From: Alphaproteobacteria bacterium
Lineage (GTDB): Bacteria > Pseudomonadota > Alphaproteobacteria > CACIAM-22H2
DNA: 11,719 nucleotides
Assembly: GCA_947500965.1 (NCBI GenBank)
Contig: CANMWW010000023.1
Coordinates: 1 to 11,719, forward strand
Direction: 5' to 3'
The translations under genes and the position numbers were made by a program. The notes below the pieces were generated by a model. The model made no database searches, was not told the origin of the DNA, and saw only the letters and a program-made list of their open reading frames with translations. Positions 1-6,646 of this stretch are shown here, piece by piece (within the stretch, counting starts at the first letter, position 1; each line of letters opens with the position of its first letter).

Positions 1-167
1 CGCCCTCGCTCGGCCTGATGCTGTCGGAGGGACGCAACTTCCTGATGCTCGGTCCGTGGAGCGCGATCTTCGCCGGCTTCGCGATCCTGTTCCTTTCCTT
101 CGGCTTCAACCTGCTGGGCGACGCGCTGCGCGACACGCTCGACCCGCGGCTCAGGAAGCTCGCGTGA
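1..167 (+). CDS. Dipeptide/oligopeptide ABC transporter permease, DppC-like (3' end only)
   Basis: The reading frame is open from base 3 to a TGA at 165-167, giving the last 54 residues of a longer protein whose start lies outside the window. It begins PSLGLMLSEG, continues through a hydrophobic last membrane segment (roughly WSAIFAGFAILFLSFGF), and ends NLLGDALRDTLDPRLRKLA. The pattern of Ser-x-Gly-x-Met-Leu, a final helix, then FNLLGDxLRDxLDPRLR is the typical C-terminus of the DppC/OppC family of inner-membrane permeases that import peptides with a periplasmic binding protein and two ATPases. The substrate cannot be judged from this fragment. Nickel or glutathione permeases of the same family (NikC, GsiD) would look much the same here. 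The next gene starts inside its stop codon, so it is probably the first visible gene of an operon. Confidence 0.85.
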   Translation, partial: PSLGLMLSEGRNFLMLGPWSAIFAGFAILFLSFGFNLLGDALRDTLDPRLRKLA

Positions 168-604
168 GGATCCGCCGCGTCCATCCCGGCGACATCGCGG
201 CGCTCGCGCGCATCGCGGCGGCGTCCTACCGCGCGGCCTTCGCCGGCATCCTCGCGCCACGCGCGCTCGCCGCGCGCGACGCGGGCTTCTTCGCGCGGCG
301 CTTCAGGCGCCAGCGCCGCAGGCTGCGCCTCGCGGGCATGCGCGGCCGGCCGGTCGGCTTCAGCATGGCGACGCGCCGTCACCTCGACATGCTCTTCGTC
401 GACCCGCGCTTCGCCGGGCGCGGCGCTGGCCGCCGCCTGCTCGCCGAATGCGAGCGCCGCGGCGTGCGCACGCTGGAATGCTTCGCCGCCAACCACGCGG
501 CGCGTCGCTTCTACGAAAGGGCGGGATGGCGCCTGGCGCGCGCCTATGCGCGGCGCTTCGCCGGCGCGACGCACGACTTCGTCGCCTACGAGCGGCCGGC
601 TTGA
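164..604 (+). CDS. GNAT-family N-acetyltransferase
   Basis: This 146-aa protein has a single GNAT fold. The family transfers an acetyl group from acetyl-CoA to an amine; the substrate here is unknown. I chose the GTG at 164 because the protein then begins MRIRRVHPGDIAALARIA, the usual beta1-alpha1 opening of the fold. That start overlaps the upstream permease stop in the pattern GTGA, which suggests translational coupling. An in-frame ATG at 56 would put a Arg/Pro-rich shadow of the permease in front. Motif A is at residues about 76-92 (LFVDPRFAGRGAGRRLL) and contains the acetyl-CoA pyrophosphate loop RxxGxG/A. Motif B is at about 110-124 (NHAARRFYERAGWR), with the family's Asn and Tyr. The length is normal. 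It lies 31 bp upstream of the creatininase gene and may modify a product of the same pathway. Confidence 0.85.
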   Translation: MRIRRVHPGDIAALARIAAASYRAAFAGILAPRALAARDAGFFARRFRRQRRRLRLAGMRGRPVGFSMATRRHLDMLFVDPRFAGRGAGRRLLAECERRGVRTLECFAANHAARRFYERAGWRLARAYARRFAGATHDFVAYERPA

Positions 605-635
605 CGCCACCGCGCGGCGATTCCCATAGTCCGCG

Positions 636-1409
636 ATGATCCTGCAGCACGCGACCTGGGCCGACATCGAGGCCTACCTGCGCCGCTCGACCGGCATCGT
701 GGTCCCGGTCGGCTCCACCGAGCAGCATGGCCCGGACGGCCTAATCGGCACGGACGCGATCTGCGCCGAGGCCATCGCGCGCGGCATGCAAGCGGGCGAC
801 GACGTCCTGGTCGGGCCGACGCTCGCGCTCGGCGCGGCGCAGTTCAACCTCGGCTTCCCCGGCACGGTGAGCCTGCGCGCCGCGACGCTGATGGCGGTGG
901 TGCAGGACTACGTCGCCTCGCTCGCCGCGCAGGGCTTTCGCCGCTTCTACTTCCTCAACGGCCATGGCGGGAACATCGCGCCCGTGCAGGCCGCCTTCCA
1001 CGACATCCACGCCGCGGCGAGCCTGCGCGGCGGCGAGGCGCCCGCGCTGTCGCTGCGCCTGCGCAGCTGGTGGGAATATCCCGCGGCCGACGCGCTGCGC
1101 CGCCAGCTCTATGGCGAGCGCGAGGGCATCCACGCCACGCCGAGCGAGATCGCGATCGCGATGGCGGCCCTGCCCGGCACGCGCAGCGACGCCGCCGCGG
1201 CACCCGGCTGGGTCCGCGTGCCGCCCGAGGAGCTGCGCGAGATGGCCGGCGACCGGCATGTCGACGCGGCGCGTCATCGCCGCCGCTTCCCCGATGGCCG
1301 GATCGGCTCCGACCCCGGGCTGGCGCGCGCCGAGGATGGCGCGCGCCTGCTCGCGGCCGCGATCGAAGGGGCGCGGGCGGACTACCGCGCCTTCCTCGCG
1401 GGGAACTGA
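636..1409 (+). CDS. Creatininase-family metal-dependent amidohydrolase
   Basis: This 257-aa protein has the full length expected of the creatininase/FAPy-deformylase family. These cytoplasmic enzymes bind two metal ions (Zn or Mn) and hydrolyse amide or cyclic amide bonds. Visible metal-site motifs are GSTEQHGP (E29, H31), GTDA (D40), NGHGGN at 108-113 (H110) and GIHATPSE (H166, E171). The last departs slightly from the HAGxxET form of true creatininases, so the substrate may differ. Relatives act on creatinine, formamidopyrimidines or peptide precursors such as mycofactocin; none is indicated specifically. The ATG at 636 places the first strand (IVVPVGSTEQHG) at the expected distance, although no good ribosome site precedes it. 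It follows the GNAT gene by 31 bp and probably belongs to the permease operon. Its stop lies 16 bp from the stop of a convergent gene. Confidence 0.88.
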   Translation: MILQHATWADIEAYLRRSTGIVVPVGSTEQHGPDGLIGTDAICAEAIARGMQAGDDVLVGPTLALGAAQFNLGFPGTVSLRAATLMAVVQDYVASLAAQGFRRFYFLNGHGGNIAPVQAAFHDIHAAASLRGGEAPALSLRLRSWWEYPAADALRRQLYGEREGIHATPSEIAIAMAALPGTRSDAAAAPGWVRVPPEELREMAGDRHVDAARHRRRFPDGRIGSDPGLARAEDGARLLAAAIEGARADYRAFLAGN

Positions 1410-1425
1410 GCCCCCGCCCTGCGCC

Positions 1426-2133
1426 TCAGGCGACGCCCCAGGCGCCGGAGGGGCGGACCACAAGGTTGTCCTTCACCTCGCGCACGCCCTCGACGCGGCG
1501 CGCGAGCAGGACGATGCCCTCGCGCTGCGCCTGGGAGCCCACGGCCCCCGCGAGGTCGACGGCGCCGTCCTTCACCGCGATCGAGACGAAGGCGAGCGGC
1601 GCCCAGTCCTCCTTGCGGATCGCGGACTCGATCGCCTCGTGGATGTCGGCGTCCATGCGCCGCTTCGACGCCGGCTCGGGCTGGCGGACCAGCGTCTTCA
1701 CGACGTCGGACCGGGTGATGACGCCCGCGACCTTGCCCTGCGAGAGCACGAAGACGCGCTTGATGCGACGCGCCTCGAGGAGGTTTGCGATGGCGGACAG
1801 CTCGGCCTCGGGGTCGACGCCGACCACGCCGCGCGTCATCACGTCGGCCGCGACGAGGCCATGCGTCTTCACGAAGCTGCGCGCGTCGTCGTCCGGGTCG
1901 GAGAGGATCGACACCCACCACGCCTTCCGGCCCTCGGTGCCGAGCTCGATGCGCCGCAGGAGGTCGCCCTCGCTGACGACGCCCAGCGGCACGTCGCCCG
2001 CGCCGACCACGGGCGCGGCGCTGATGCGGTGGTCGACCAGGAAGCGCGCGAGCGCGCGCACCGGCGTGCCGGGGCTCACCGACAGAACCTTGCGGGTCAT
2101 CACATCGCGGGCCTTGAGCGTCGTGGCAGTCAT
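1426..2133 (-). CDS. CBS-domain pair plus BON-domain protein
   Basis: This 235-aa soluble protein has two CBS modules and a C-terminal BON domain. CBS1 spans about residues 7-65 (DVMTRKVLSVSPGTPVRALA through VPLGVVSEGDLLRRI). CBS2 spans about 95-150 (ADVMTRGVVGVDPEAELS through VAGVITRSDVVKTLVRQ). BON spans about 162-228 (ADIHEAIESAIRKEDW through EGVREVKDNLVV). A short insert with AWWVSILSD separates the CBS modules, as in many proteobacterial relatives. CBS pairs bind adenine nucleotides such as AMP, ATP or SAM, and BON domains often bind membranes or ligands. The exact role of this architecture is not established; stress or energy sensing is inference. The ATG at 2133 is preceded by a GGAGGG ribosome site about 6 bases upstream on the minus strand. 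It is divergent from the gamma-glutamyltranspeptidase gene and shares a 159-bp intergenic region with it. Confidence 0.9.
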   Translation of the reverse strand: MTATTLKARDVMTRKVLSVSPGTPVRALARFLVDHRISAAPVVGAGDVPLGVVSEGDLLRRIELGTEGRKAWWVSILSDPDDDARSFVKTHGLVAADVMTRGVVGVDPEAELSAIANLLEARRIKRVFVLSQGKVAGVITRSDVVKTLVRQPEPASKRRMDADIHEAIESAIRKEDWAPLAFVSIAVKDGAVDLAGAVGSQAQREGIVLLARRVEGVREVKDNLVVRPSGAWGVA

Positions 2134-2206
2134 GGGCACCCTCCGTTCCGTTTCGCGACCTCCATCGGGTCGCGGGACGAAGCTGCGACCGTGGACAGGT
2201 CCGCGC

Positions 2207-2247
2207 CATGTGGCGCCCCGCCGCGCGACGCGCGGTCGCGCCACATG
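2207..2247. promoter_or_regulatory. Long nested palindrome in the divergent intergenic region
   Basis: The arms CATGTGGCGC (2207-2216) and GCGCCACATG (2238-2247) are perfect 10-bp inverted repeats. Between them a second perfect stem, CCGCGC (2221-2226) and GCGCGG (2230-2235), closes on GAC. The 41-bp unit could form a cruciform or an RNA hairpin. It sits in the 159-bp gap between the divergently transcribed CBS-BON gene (start 2133) and the gamma-glutamyltranspeptidase gene (start 2293), so it may be a shared operator or a 5'-leader hairpin. No T-run follows, so it does not look like an intrinsic terminator. Its function is inferred only from position and symmetry. Confidence 0.55.
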
Positions 2248-2292
2248 CGGCGATGCGACGCAACCGGGGACAAGGGGAGGGCGAGGCGCGCC

Positions 2293-4095
2293 ATGGGCTT
2301 CACCACGCGACCAGAGCTTGCGGGCACGTTCGGCGCAGTCTCGTCCACGCACTGGATCGCGACGGCGGCCGGCATGCGCATGCTGGAGATGGGCGGCAAC
2401 GCCTTCGATGCCGCGGTTGCCGCGGGCTTCGTGCTGCAGGTCGTGGAGCCGCATCTCAACGGCCCCGGCGGCGAGGTCCCGATCCTCGCCTGCCGCGCCG
2501 GCGAGGCCGAGCCGACGGTCATCTGCGGCCAGGGCCCGGCGCCCGCCGCCGCGACCATCGCGGCGATGCGCGCGCTCGGCATCGACGCGATCCCCGGCAC
2601 CGGCCACCTCGCCGCCTGCGTGCCCGGCGCCTTCGGCGCCTGGCTCGTGCTGCTGCGCGACTTCGGGACGATGCGTCTCGCCGACGTGCTGGAGCCCGCG
2701 ATCTTCCACGCGGGCGGCGGCCACCCGCTCTCGTGGCGCGTCCCTGCCGCGATCGCCTCGGTGAAGACCCTCTTCGAGCTGCACTGGCGCAGCTCCGCCG
2801 CGCTCTACCTGCCGCGCGGCGAGGTGCCTGCGCCCGGCAGCCTCTTCGCCAATCGCGTTCTGGCGACGCTCTACGCCTCGATCGTCGCGGACGCCGCGCG
2901 CGTCGCGGGCCGCGAGGCGCAGATCGAGCGCGCGCTCGACCACTGGTATCGCGGCCCCGTGGCCGAGGCGATCGACCGCTTCGCGCGCATCGAGGCGATG
3001 GACGCCACCGGCCGCCCGCATCGCGGCTTCCTGCGCGCCGACGACCTCGCGCGATGGCGTCCGCCTGTCGAGCGCCCGGTCCACGCCGATTTCGGGGCGC
3101 GGCGCGTGTTCAAGTGCGGCCCGTGGAGCCAGGGCCCGGCGCTGCTGCAGATGCTGCAGCTGGTCGATGCTGGCGCGGTCGCGCGCTGCGACCCGACCGG
3201 ACCGGACTTCGTCCACGCCGTGGTCGAGGCGACCAAGCTCGCCATGGCGGATCGCGACGCATGGTACGGCGACGCCGCGCCCGTCGATGTCGCGGCGCTG
3301 CTCGACCCGGCGCGCGCGGCCGCGCGGCGCGCGCTGGTCGGGGCGGAGGCCTCGGCGGAGTTCCGCCCCGGGACGCTCCGCGGGCGGGCGCCCGCGATGC
3401 CGCCGCTCGCGGCGCTTGCGCGCGGCGCGCGCGCGGCCGGGACCGGCGAGCCGACGCTCGACCGCGCGGGCGAGGCGCCCCTGCGCGGCGACGGCGCGCA
3501 GCGCGGCGACACATGCCATGTCGACGTCGCCGACCGTTGGGGCAACCTCGTCGCGGCGACGCCCTCGGGCGGCTGGCTGCAGTCGAGCCCCGTGATCCCC
3601 GAGCTCGGCTTCGGCCTGTCGACGCGCGCGCAGATGTCCTGGCTCGCGGAAGGCCTGCCCTCGAGCCTCGTGCCCGGCACGCGGCCGCGCACGACGCTGA
3701 CGCCGACCATGGTCCATCGCGATGGCGCGCCCTGGCTCGCCTTCGGCACGCCGGGCGGAGACCAGCAGGAGCAGTGGTCGGCGCTGCTCTACCTGCACCA
3801 TGTCCACCACGCGATGGACCTGCAGGAGGCGATCGACGCGCCGGCCTTCCACACCGACCACCTCGTCGGCTCGTTCTGGCCGCGCGGCTTCCGCCCGCGC
3901 GCGGTGACGCTGGAAAGCCGCTTCCCCGAGGCCACGCGCGCCGAGCTCGCGCACCGCGGCCACGTGGTGGAGATGGCGGACGACTGGAGCGAGGGCCGGC
4001 TCTGCGCCTGCGCGATCGAGACGCGCGGCGGCGCGCGCGTCCTCAAGGCGGCCGCCAACCCCCGCGGCATGCAGGGCTACGCCGCCGCGCGTTGA
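2293..4095 (+). CDS. ggt: Gamma-glutamyltranspeptidase-family Ntn hydrolase
   Basis: This 600-aa protein is full length for the gamma-glutamyltransferase/glutathione hydrolase family. Such precursors self-cleave at a conserved threonine to give large and small subunits, and they cleave gamma-glutamyl amides. The large-subunit region has the family N-terminal signature (SSTHWIATAAGMRML, GGNAFDAAVA about 34-43) and VVEPHLNGPGG at 50-60. The nucleophile is probably T407 in RGDTCHVDVADRWGN. Downstream are SGG (425-427), PGTRPRTTLTPTM (461-473) and GTPGGDQQEQW (485-495), which correspond to the substrate-binding and oxyanion segments. No signal peptide is visible, unlike periplasmic E. coli Ggt, so it may be cytoplasmic. 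GGGGAGG lies a little far upstream of the ATG at 2293. True glutathione specificity cannot be claimed; cephalosporin acylases and other amidases share this fold. Nearby peptide-permease and creatininase genes suggest peptide or amide use. Confidence 0.88.
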   Translation: MGFTTRPELAGTFGAVSSTHWIATAAGMRMLEMGGNAFDAAVAAGFVLQVVEPHLNGPGGEVPILACRAGEAEPTVICGQGPAPAAATIAAMRALGIDAIPGTGHLAACVPGAFGAWLVLLRDFGTMRLADVLEPAIFHAGGGHPLSWRVPAAIASVKTLFELHWRSSAALYLPRGEVPAPGSLFANRVLATLYASIVADAARVAGREAQIERALDHWYRGPVAEAIDRFARIEAMDATGRPHRGFLRADDLARWRPPVERPVHADFGARRVFKCGPWSQGPALLQMLQLVDAGAVARCDPTGPDFVHAVVEATKLAMADRDAWYGDAAPVDVAALLDPARAAARRALVGAEASAEFRPGTLRGRAPAMPPLAALARGARAAGTGEPTLDRAGEAPLRGDGAQRGDTCHVDVADRWGNLVAATPSGGWLQSSPVIPELGFGLSTRAQMSWLAEGLPSSLVPGTRPRTTLTPTMVHRDGAPWLAFGTPGGDQQEQWSALLYLHHVHHAMDLQEAIDAPAFHTDHLVGSFWPRGFRPRAVTLESRFPEATRAELAHRGHVVEMADDWSEGRLCACAIETRGGARVLKAAANPRGMQGYAAAR

Positions 4096-4099
4096 CGGC

Positions 4100-4369
4100 T
4101 CAGCGCGGGGCGTTGGGGAAGAAGAGCTGCTCGCCGCCGATCCTGTATTCGGCGATGCTCTGCTGGCCGGCGGGCGAGGCGAGCCAGTCGACGAAGCGCT
4201 GGCCGGCCGCGGCCTTCACGTGGGGATGGCGCTTTGGATCGACGAGGATCACGCCGTACTGGTTGAACAACCGGACGTCGCCTTCGACCAAGATCCTGAG
4301 CTGCCCGCGGTTGCGGAAGGCGAGCCAAGTCGCGCGGTCGGTAAGGACATAGGCATTGGCGGCGGAACT
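4100..4369 (-). pseudogene. tupA: Tungstate-binding periplasmic protein, TupA-like, C-terminal fragment
   Basis: The minus strand encodes the last 89 residues of a TupA-type extracellular solute-binding protein, the ligand-binding part of the tungstate ABC importer. Recognisable segments are AYVLTDRATWLAF, LRILVEGDVRLFNQYGVI, HPHVKAAAGQRFVDWLASP and the ending YRIGGEQLFFPNA. The family is normally about 270 residues with a signal peptide. Here the homology-like sequence stops at codon SSANA, and the upstream side is the 121-bp repeat A, so roughly the N-terminal two thirds are missing. Without a signal peptide or the first ligand-binding lobe it cannot function. Its stop is 4 bp from the stop of the gamma-glutamyltranspeptidase gene. 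The rest of tupA is not visible after the partner repeat A' within this window. Confidence 0.8.
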
Positions 4370-4490
4370 GCGGTGCCGGCGGGCTGGATCCGTGTCGATC
4401 AGGGGCGACGCAGCCCATGCGTATGCGCCGCAGGCCGCGGGCGCGGCGCGTCGGGGGTGGGCGAGGCGGTGATGCGCAGGTGCGATGCGG
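4370..4490 (+). repeat. Direct repeat A, left copy
   Basis: These 121 bases recur in the same orientation at 11573-11693 with 3 mismatches (positions 4435, 4475 and 4482 approximately). The left edge is the exact point where the tupA-like gene is broken. The repeat contains the 3' end and stop (4399-4401) of an unidentified minus-strand gene plus 29 bases downstream of it. In that gene's frame two mismatches are synonymous (CGG/CGC, CAC/CAT) and one is Ile/Val, so the copies look like diverged coding sequence. This is the outermost of three nested repeat pairs. Confidence 0.93.
4399..4490 (-). pseudogene. Unidentified gene, 3'-terminal fragment (duplicate of the right-end gene)
   Basis: In repeat A the minus strand reads HLRITASPTPDAPRPRP and ends AAHTHGLRRP before a TGA at 4401-4399. 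The same C-terminus, with Val for Ile, is present at the right end of the window, where it continues upstream into different sequence (GLKRSAS). Here the upstream sequence diverges at 4490/4491, so this copy is only about 30 codons. The minus frame remains open further (to about 4743), but base usage there favours the plus strand. I do not recognise the family. The proline-rich tail gives no functional clue. Confidence 0.55.
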
Positions 4491-4756
4491 TGTCGACGTC
4501 CAGTTGCTGCCGCAAGGACACGCGCGCTTTGTCAACCTCATCATGGCGCGGCTCGGCTTCATCGAGTACGGTGACACACGGTCGCTGGACCAGCTGCGCG
4601 CGTTCGTCGGCACCGAGGAGCTCGATGTCGTCGTCGAGCGCCTGGCGCGAAGCGTCGAGGCGCAGTCCGAGATATTCGACGCACAGGGTCGCGTCGCCGC
4701 GTCGCTGCCTGAGGGCAGTCAAGCGGCGAGGTTCGTGCTGCAACAGGAGGCGTTGG
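4491..4756 (+). other. Probable coding remnant, plus strand, unknown function
   Basis: The plus-strand frame containing the ATG at 4543 has about 80% G/C at third positions and a balanced composition (MARLGFIEYGDTRSLDQLR, ELDVVVERLARSVEAQ, AARFVLQQEALDA). It therefore looks like real coding sequence rather than a shadow. The ATG has no ribosome site, and the frame is open leftward into repeat A, so the true 5' end has probably been lost at the repeat boundary. It is also open rightward: it has no stop near the next gene's start at 4757 and stays open through to 6249. Either it is a truncated gene or part of a rearranged fusion with the RelA-like segment. No family is recognised. The minus-strand frame over the same bases is a weaker candidate. 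Confidence 0.4.
4745..4750 (+). promoter_or_regulatory. Strong ribosome-binding site for the 70-aa ORF
   Basis: AGGAGG lies six bases before the ATG at 4757. It is one of the few consensus Shine-Dalgarno sites in the window and selects the 4757 start over the internal ATG at 4784. Confidence 0.7.
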
Positions 4757-4969
4757 ATGCCGGTAGAGGGTGGCGTGCGTCATATGATCGACTGGCCGTC
4801 GGGCTTCGATCCAAAGGAGGTCTGGCGCGACTTCTTGCGCGAGATGCAGACCCTGCCGCAGGACGCGCCGGAAGTGCAGGCAGCGATCAAGCAGGCAGAG
4901 AAGGTGCTGGCGGGGCCGGACTTCCACCCGCGCGATCTGCAGCCGCCGGTCGACGAGCCGAGCCAGTAG
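4757..4969 (+). CDS. Small acidic protein of unknown function, probably phage-derived
   Basis: This 70-aa ORF is intact. It has an ideal ribosome site (AGGAGG, 6-base spacing), strong G/C third-position bias and a coherent sequence: MPVEGGVRHMIDWPSGFDPK, then VWRDFLREMQTLPQ, APEVQAAIKQAEKVLAGPDF and ending QPPVDEPSQ. The middle should form one or two helices and the tail is Pro-rich. There is no signal peptide, membrane segment or Cys pair. I do not recognise a family. Small soluble proteins like this are common between phage structural genes, which fits the terminase genes further right, but that is context only. It is read out of frame with the long open frame that spans it, so only one of the two can be the normal product over these bases. 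Confidence 0.65.
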   Translation: MPVEGGVRHMIDWPSGFDPKEVWRDFLREMQTLPQDAPEVQAAIKQAEKVLAGPDFHPRDLQPPVDEPSQ

Positions 4970-4971
4970 GG

Positions 4972-6249
4972 GTCCGGCCGGAGCCAGGGTTCGACCCAGG
5001 GCAGCGCCAAGGCCGGCTGCTCGAGACGAGCCCAGACGAGCGCGTCGCCTCGCACCTGGCGCGCGTCGGCGTCATCATCGACGTCGAGATCGAGAAGCTG
5101 ACGCCCGACGCGCAGGCTATCCTGCGGCAGTCCTACCAACGCGCGGCCGAGCTCAAGGATGGGTTCGACGCGCTGCTCGAACGGGTCGCCGCCGACATCG
5201 GCGGCCGCGCGCTGCTGCCGAGCCTCAAGGGCTCCGCGCGCGCGGTCGAGAAGATCGCCACGGACTACGAAGGCGACGCCGGCAAGATCAAGGACCTGCT
5301 GCGCGCGACGATCGAGGTCGACACCGTCGACCAGGCGCGTGCCGTCGTGGCGCTGCTGCGCCAGCCCTTCGACGTCCTCGACGCCGGTTTCCGTGATCTG
5401 TTCGACGCCAAGGTCAACCCGGTCGACGGCTATCGCGACGCCAAGATGAATGTGCAGCTGCCGGGCCTGGTCGCCGAAATCCAGGTCAACCTGCCGCAGA
5501 TGCTCGAGGCCAAGAAGAAGGTGCACGGCGAATATGCCGAGCGGTCGACCATCGAGCGGGAAAGCGAAGGTCGGCTGCGGACGCCTCAAGAAAACGCGCG
5601 GATCGCCGAGCTTAACGCCAAGATGAAAGTCGTCTACGACGCGGCTTTTGCCGAGGCAATGAGCTCGAGGAATTTGACTTCCGAAACCGGCGCGCCGTTG
5701 CGCCTGGCGGAACCAGCATCGAACGTCCGCGGCGGGTCGGTGTCCCAGGCGGCCGACGAGATCGGCACGCCGGGCACGTTGCCCAGAGAGACCGGGATGC
5801 CTTCGACGTCGAAGAGCTCGACGTCCGAGGGGAATTTCATTAACACCAACGAGCCGAATGTAAGCGCGCGCGCCGCGGCTGGCAATGCCCGGGCAGCCGA
5901 AATGGTTAACACGGTCGACGGCCCCAGGGCGCAGCTGGTGATGCCCGGCGCCGAGCAAATCTCGACCGGCGAGCTCCTGCGCCGCCGGCAAGACCAGGCC
6001 GGAACCGCCCGCCAGCAGTCGGGTCGGGCCGGCTCCGCGTCGGCCGGAGACCTCCCGCTGTTCTCGGGCGAGCGCAACCAGGGCAGCCTGTTCGAGGCGC
6101 CGTCGACGTTTTCTGACCTCATGGTCCGGCAGGACGTCCAGGTCGGCGACCGGGTCGTGCAAATGGAACGCCCGGCGCGCGTCGTAATGGCGGAAAATGA
6201 CGCCCAGGTCGAACGGCTGAAGGGGCTCCTTGCGTGCCTGCGTCGCTGA
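4972..6249 (+). pseudogene. Phage-type protein with a RelA/SpoT-like nucleotidyltransferase domain, 5' end missing or rearranged
   Basis: About 425 codons in one frame end at TGA 6247-6249. Bases 5220-5540 resemble the RelA/SpoT synthetase fold: SLKGSARAVEKI (like the RxKxxxSxxxK segment), GKIKDLLRATIEVD (like I-x-D-x-x-G-I-R-I), DGYRDAKMNVQ (GYR at 5428-5436) and VAEIQVNLPQM (EIQ at 5476-5484), then a His-Gly-Glu-Tyr region. The family makes (p)ppGpp or pyrophosphorylates tRNA, and related domains occur in phage virion proteins and toxins. The last 190 residues are low-complexity linker (TSKSSTSEGN) ending in a charged segment. There is no ATG, GTG or TTG in frame between about 4751 and 5346, so the domain has no start of its own. 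It is either the tail of a broken larger gene or read through from the frame open since 4543. Activity is unproven. Confidence 0.55.
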
Positions 6250-6644
6250 AATTCCGCACGCTCGACGAGGCGCGCGCCGCGGCTGCCGCGGCTGGCGGCC
6301 GGCTGCACGGCGTCGATGCGCCGCCGCCGGCCGATCCGTACCTCGAGCGGCTGTCGGCCGCGCTCGACCGGATCGCCGAGGTCGTCGCGCGCCAGGGCGA
6401 ATTGAGCTCGATAGGAAAAACAAACGCCATCCGGCTGCCTGTCAAATGTCGATGCGGAGGCGGGTTCGGCGGCGGCGCGCGCAAAAGCGCCCGAATCTCG
6501 GTCCTGGCGTGTGGTCCCCGGCGGCAACGCGCGGCGAGAGGTCTCCGCAAAGACTGCGGACAAAGCACCGGACTTCGCCGCACCGGCCCCCGTGATCGCT
6601 CTCTCGTGGCGTGGAGCCGACCGGCCGTCTTGGAGTGCTGCTGA
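6234..6644 (+). CDS. Small phage-type protein, truncated by repeat B; tail out of context
   Basis: A GTG at 6234 overlaps the stop of the RelA-like frame by 16 bases. It opens MPASLKFRTLDEARAAAAAA, followed by GGRLHGVDAPPPADPYLERL and SAALDRIAEVVARQGEL. This first 57-residue part has the composition of a real small phage protein with one or two helices. At 6406 the sequence enters repeat B, and the frame continues only as an Arg/Gly/Cys-rich tail (KCRCGGGFGGGARK) to a TGA at 6642-6644. The same repeat B follows a wholly different gene at 11429. The native C-terminus has therefore probably been lost. The overlapping start suggests it was co-translated with the preceding gene. No function can be assigned. 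Confidence 0.5.
   Translation: MPASLKFRTLDEARAAAAAAGGRLHGVDAPPPADPYLERLSAALDRIAEVVARQGELSSIGKTNAIRLPVKCRCGGGFGGGARKSARISVLACGPRRQRAARGLRKDCGQSTGLRRTGPRDRSLVAWSRPAVLECC
6406..6523 (+). repeat. Direct repeat B, left copy
   Basis: These 118 bases recur without a single difference at 11429-11546, same orientation. At each copy the repeat edge truncates a reading frame: the small ORF here, and the large terminase on the right. The repeat starts with a locally A-rich stretch (GATAGGAAAAACAAACG), unusual in this GC-rich DNA. A TTGACA lies on its minus strand at about 6441-6446. No frame inside is convincingly coding. It is the middle pair of the nested set. Confidence 0.95.
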
Positions 6645-6646
6645 CG
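6524..6646. other. Non-coding or remnant spacer before the small terminase
   Basis: These 123 bases lie between repeat B and the small-terminase start. One plus frame (GNARREVSAKTADKAPDFAA) is compositionally plausible as the tail of a lost upstream gene, but it overruns the terminase start out of frame and has no identifiable start. A GGAG at 6632-6635 lies 11 bases before the ATG at 6647. I see nothing else in it. Confidence 0.3.

Noticed and set aside
964..2292. A very long plus-strand open frame running into the gamma-glutamyltranspeptidase gene from position 964
   Set aside because: Its first 443 codons are Arg/Pro/Ala-rich shadows of the creatininase and CBS-BON genes. The family N-terminus begins at the ATG at 2293.
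2134..3963. A minus-strand open frame extending upstream of the CBS-BON protein
   Set aside because: It is a shadow of the gamma-glutamyltranspeptidase gene. The CBS gene has its own ATG and a good ribosome site at 2133.
4491..4743. Minus-strand continuation of the unidentified gene in repeat A
   Set aside because: The sequence differs from the right-hand copy beyond 4490, and third-position bias favours the plus strand, so it is not treated as a gene.
4780..6423. A 547-codon minus-strand open frame
   Set aside because: It is the antisense of the RelA-like frame, with biased His/Arg composition and no domain motifs. GC-rich DNA keeps such frames open.
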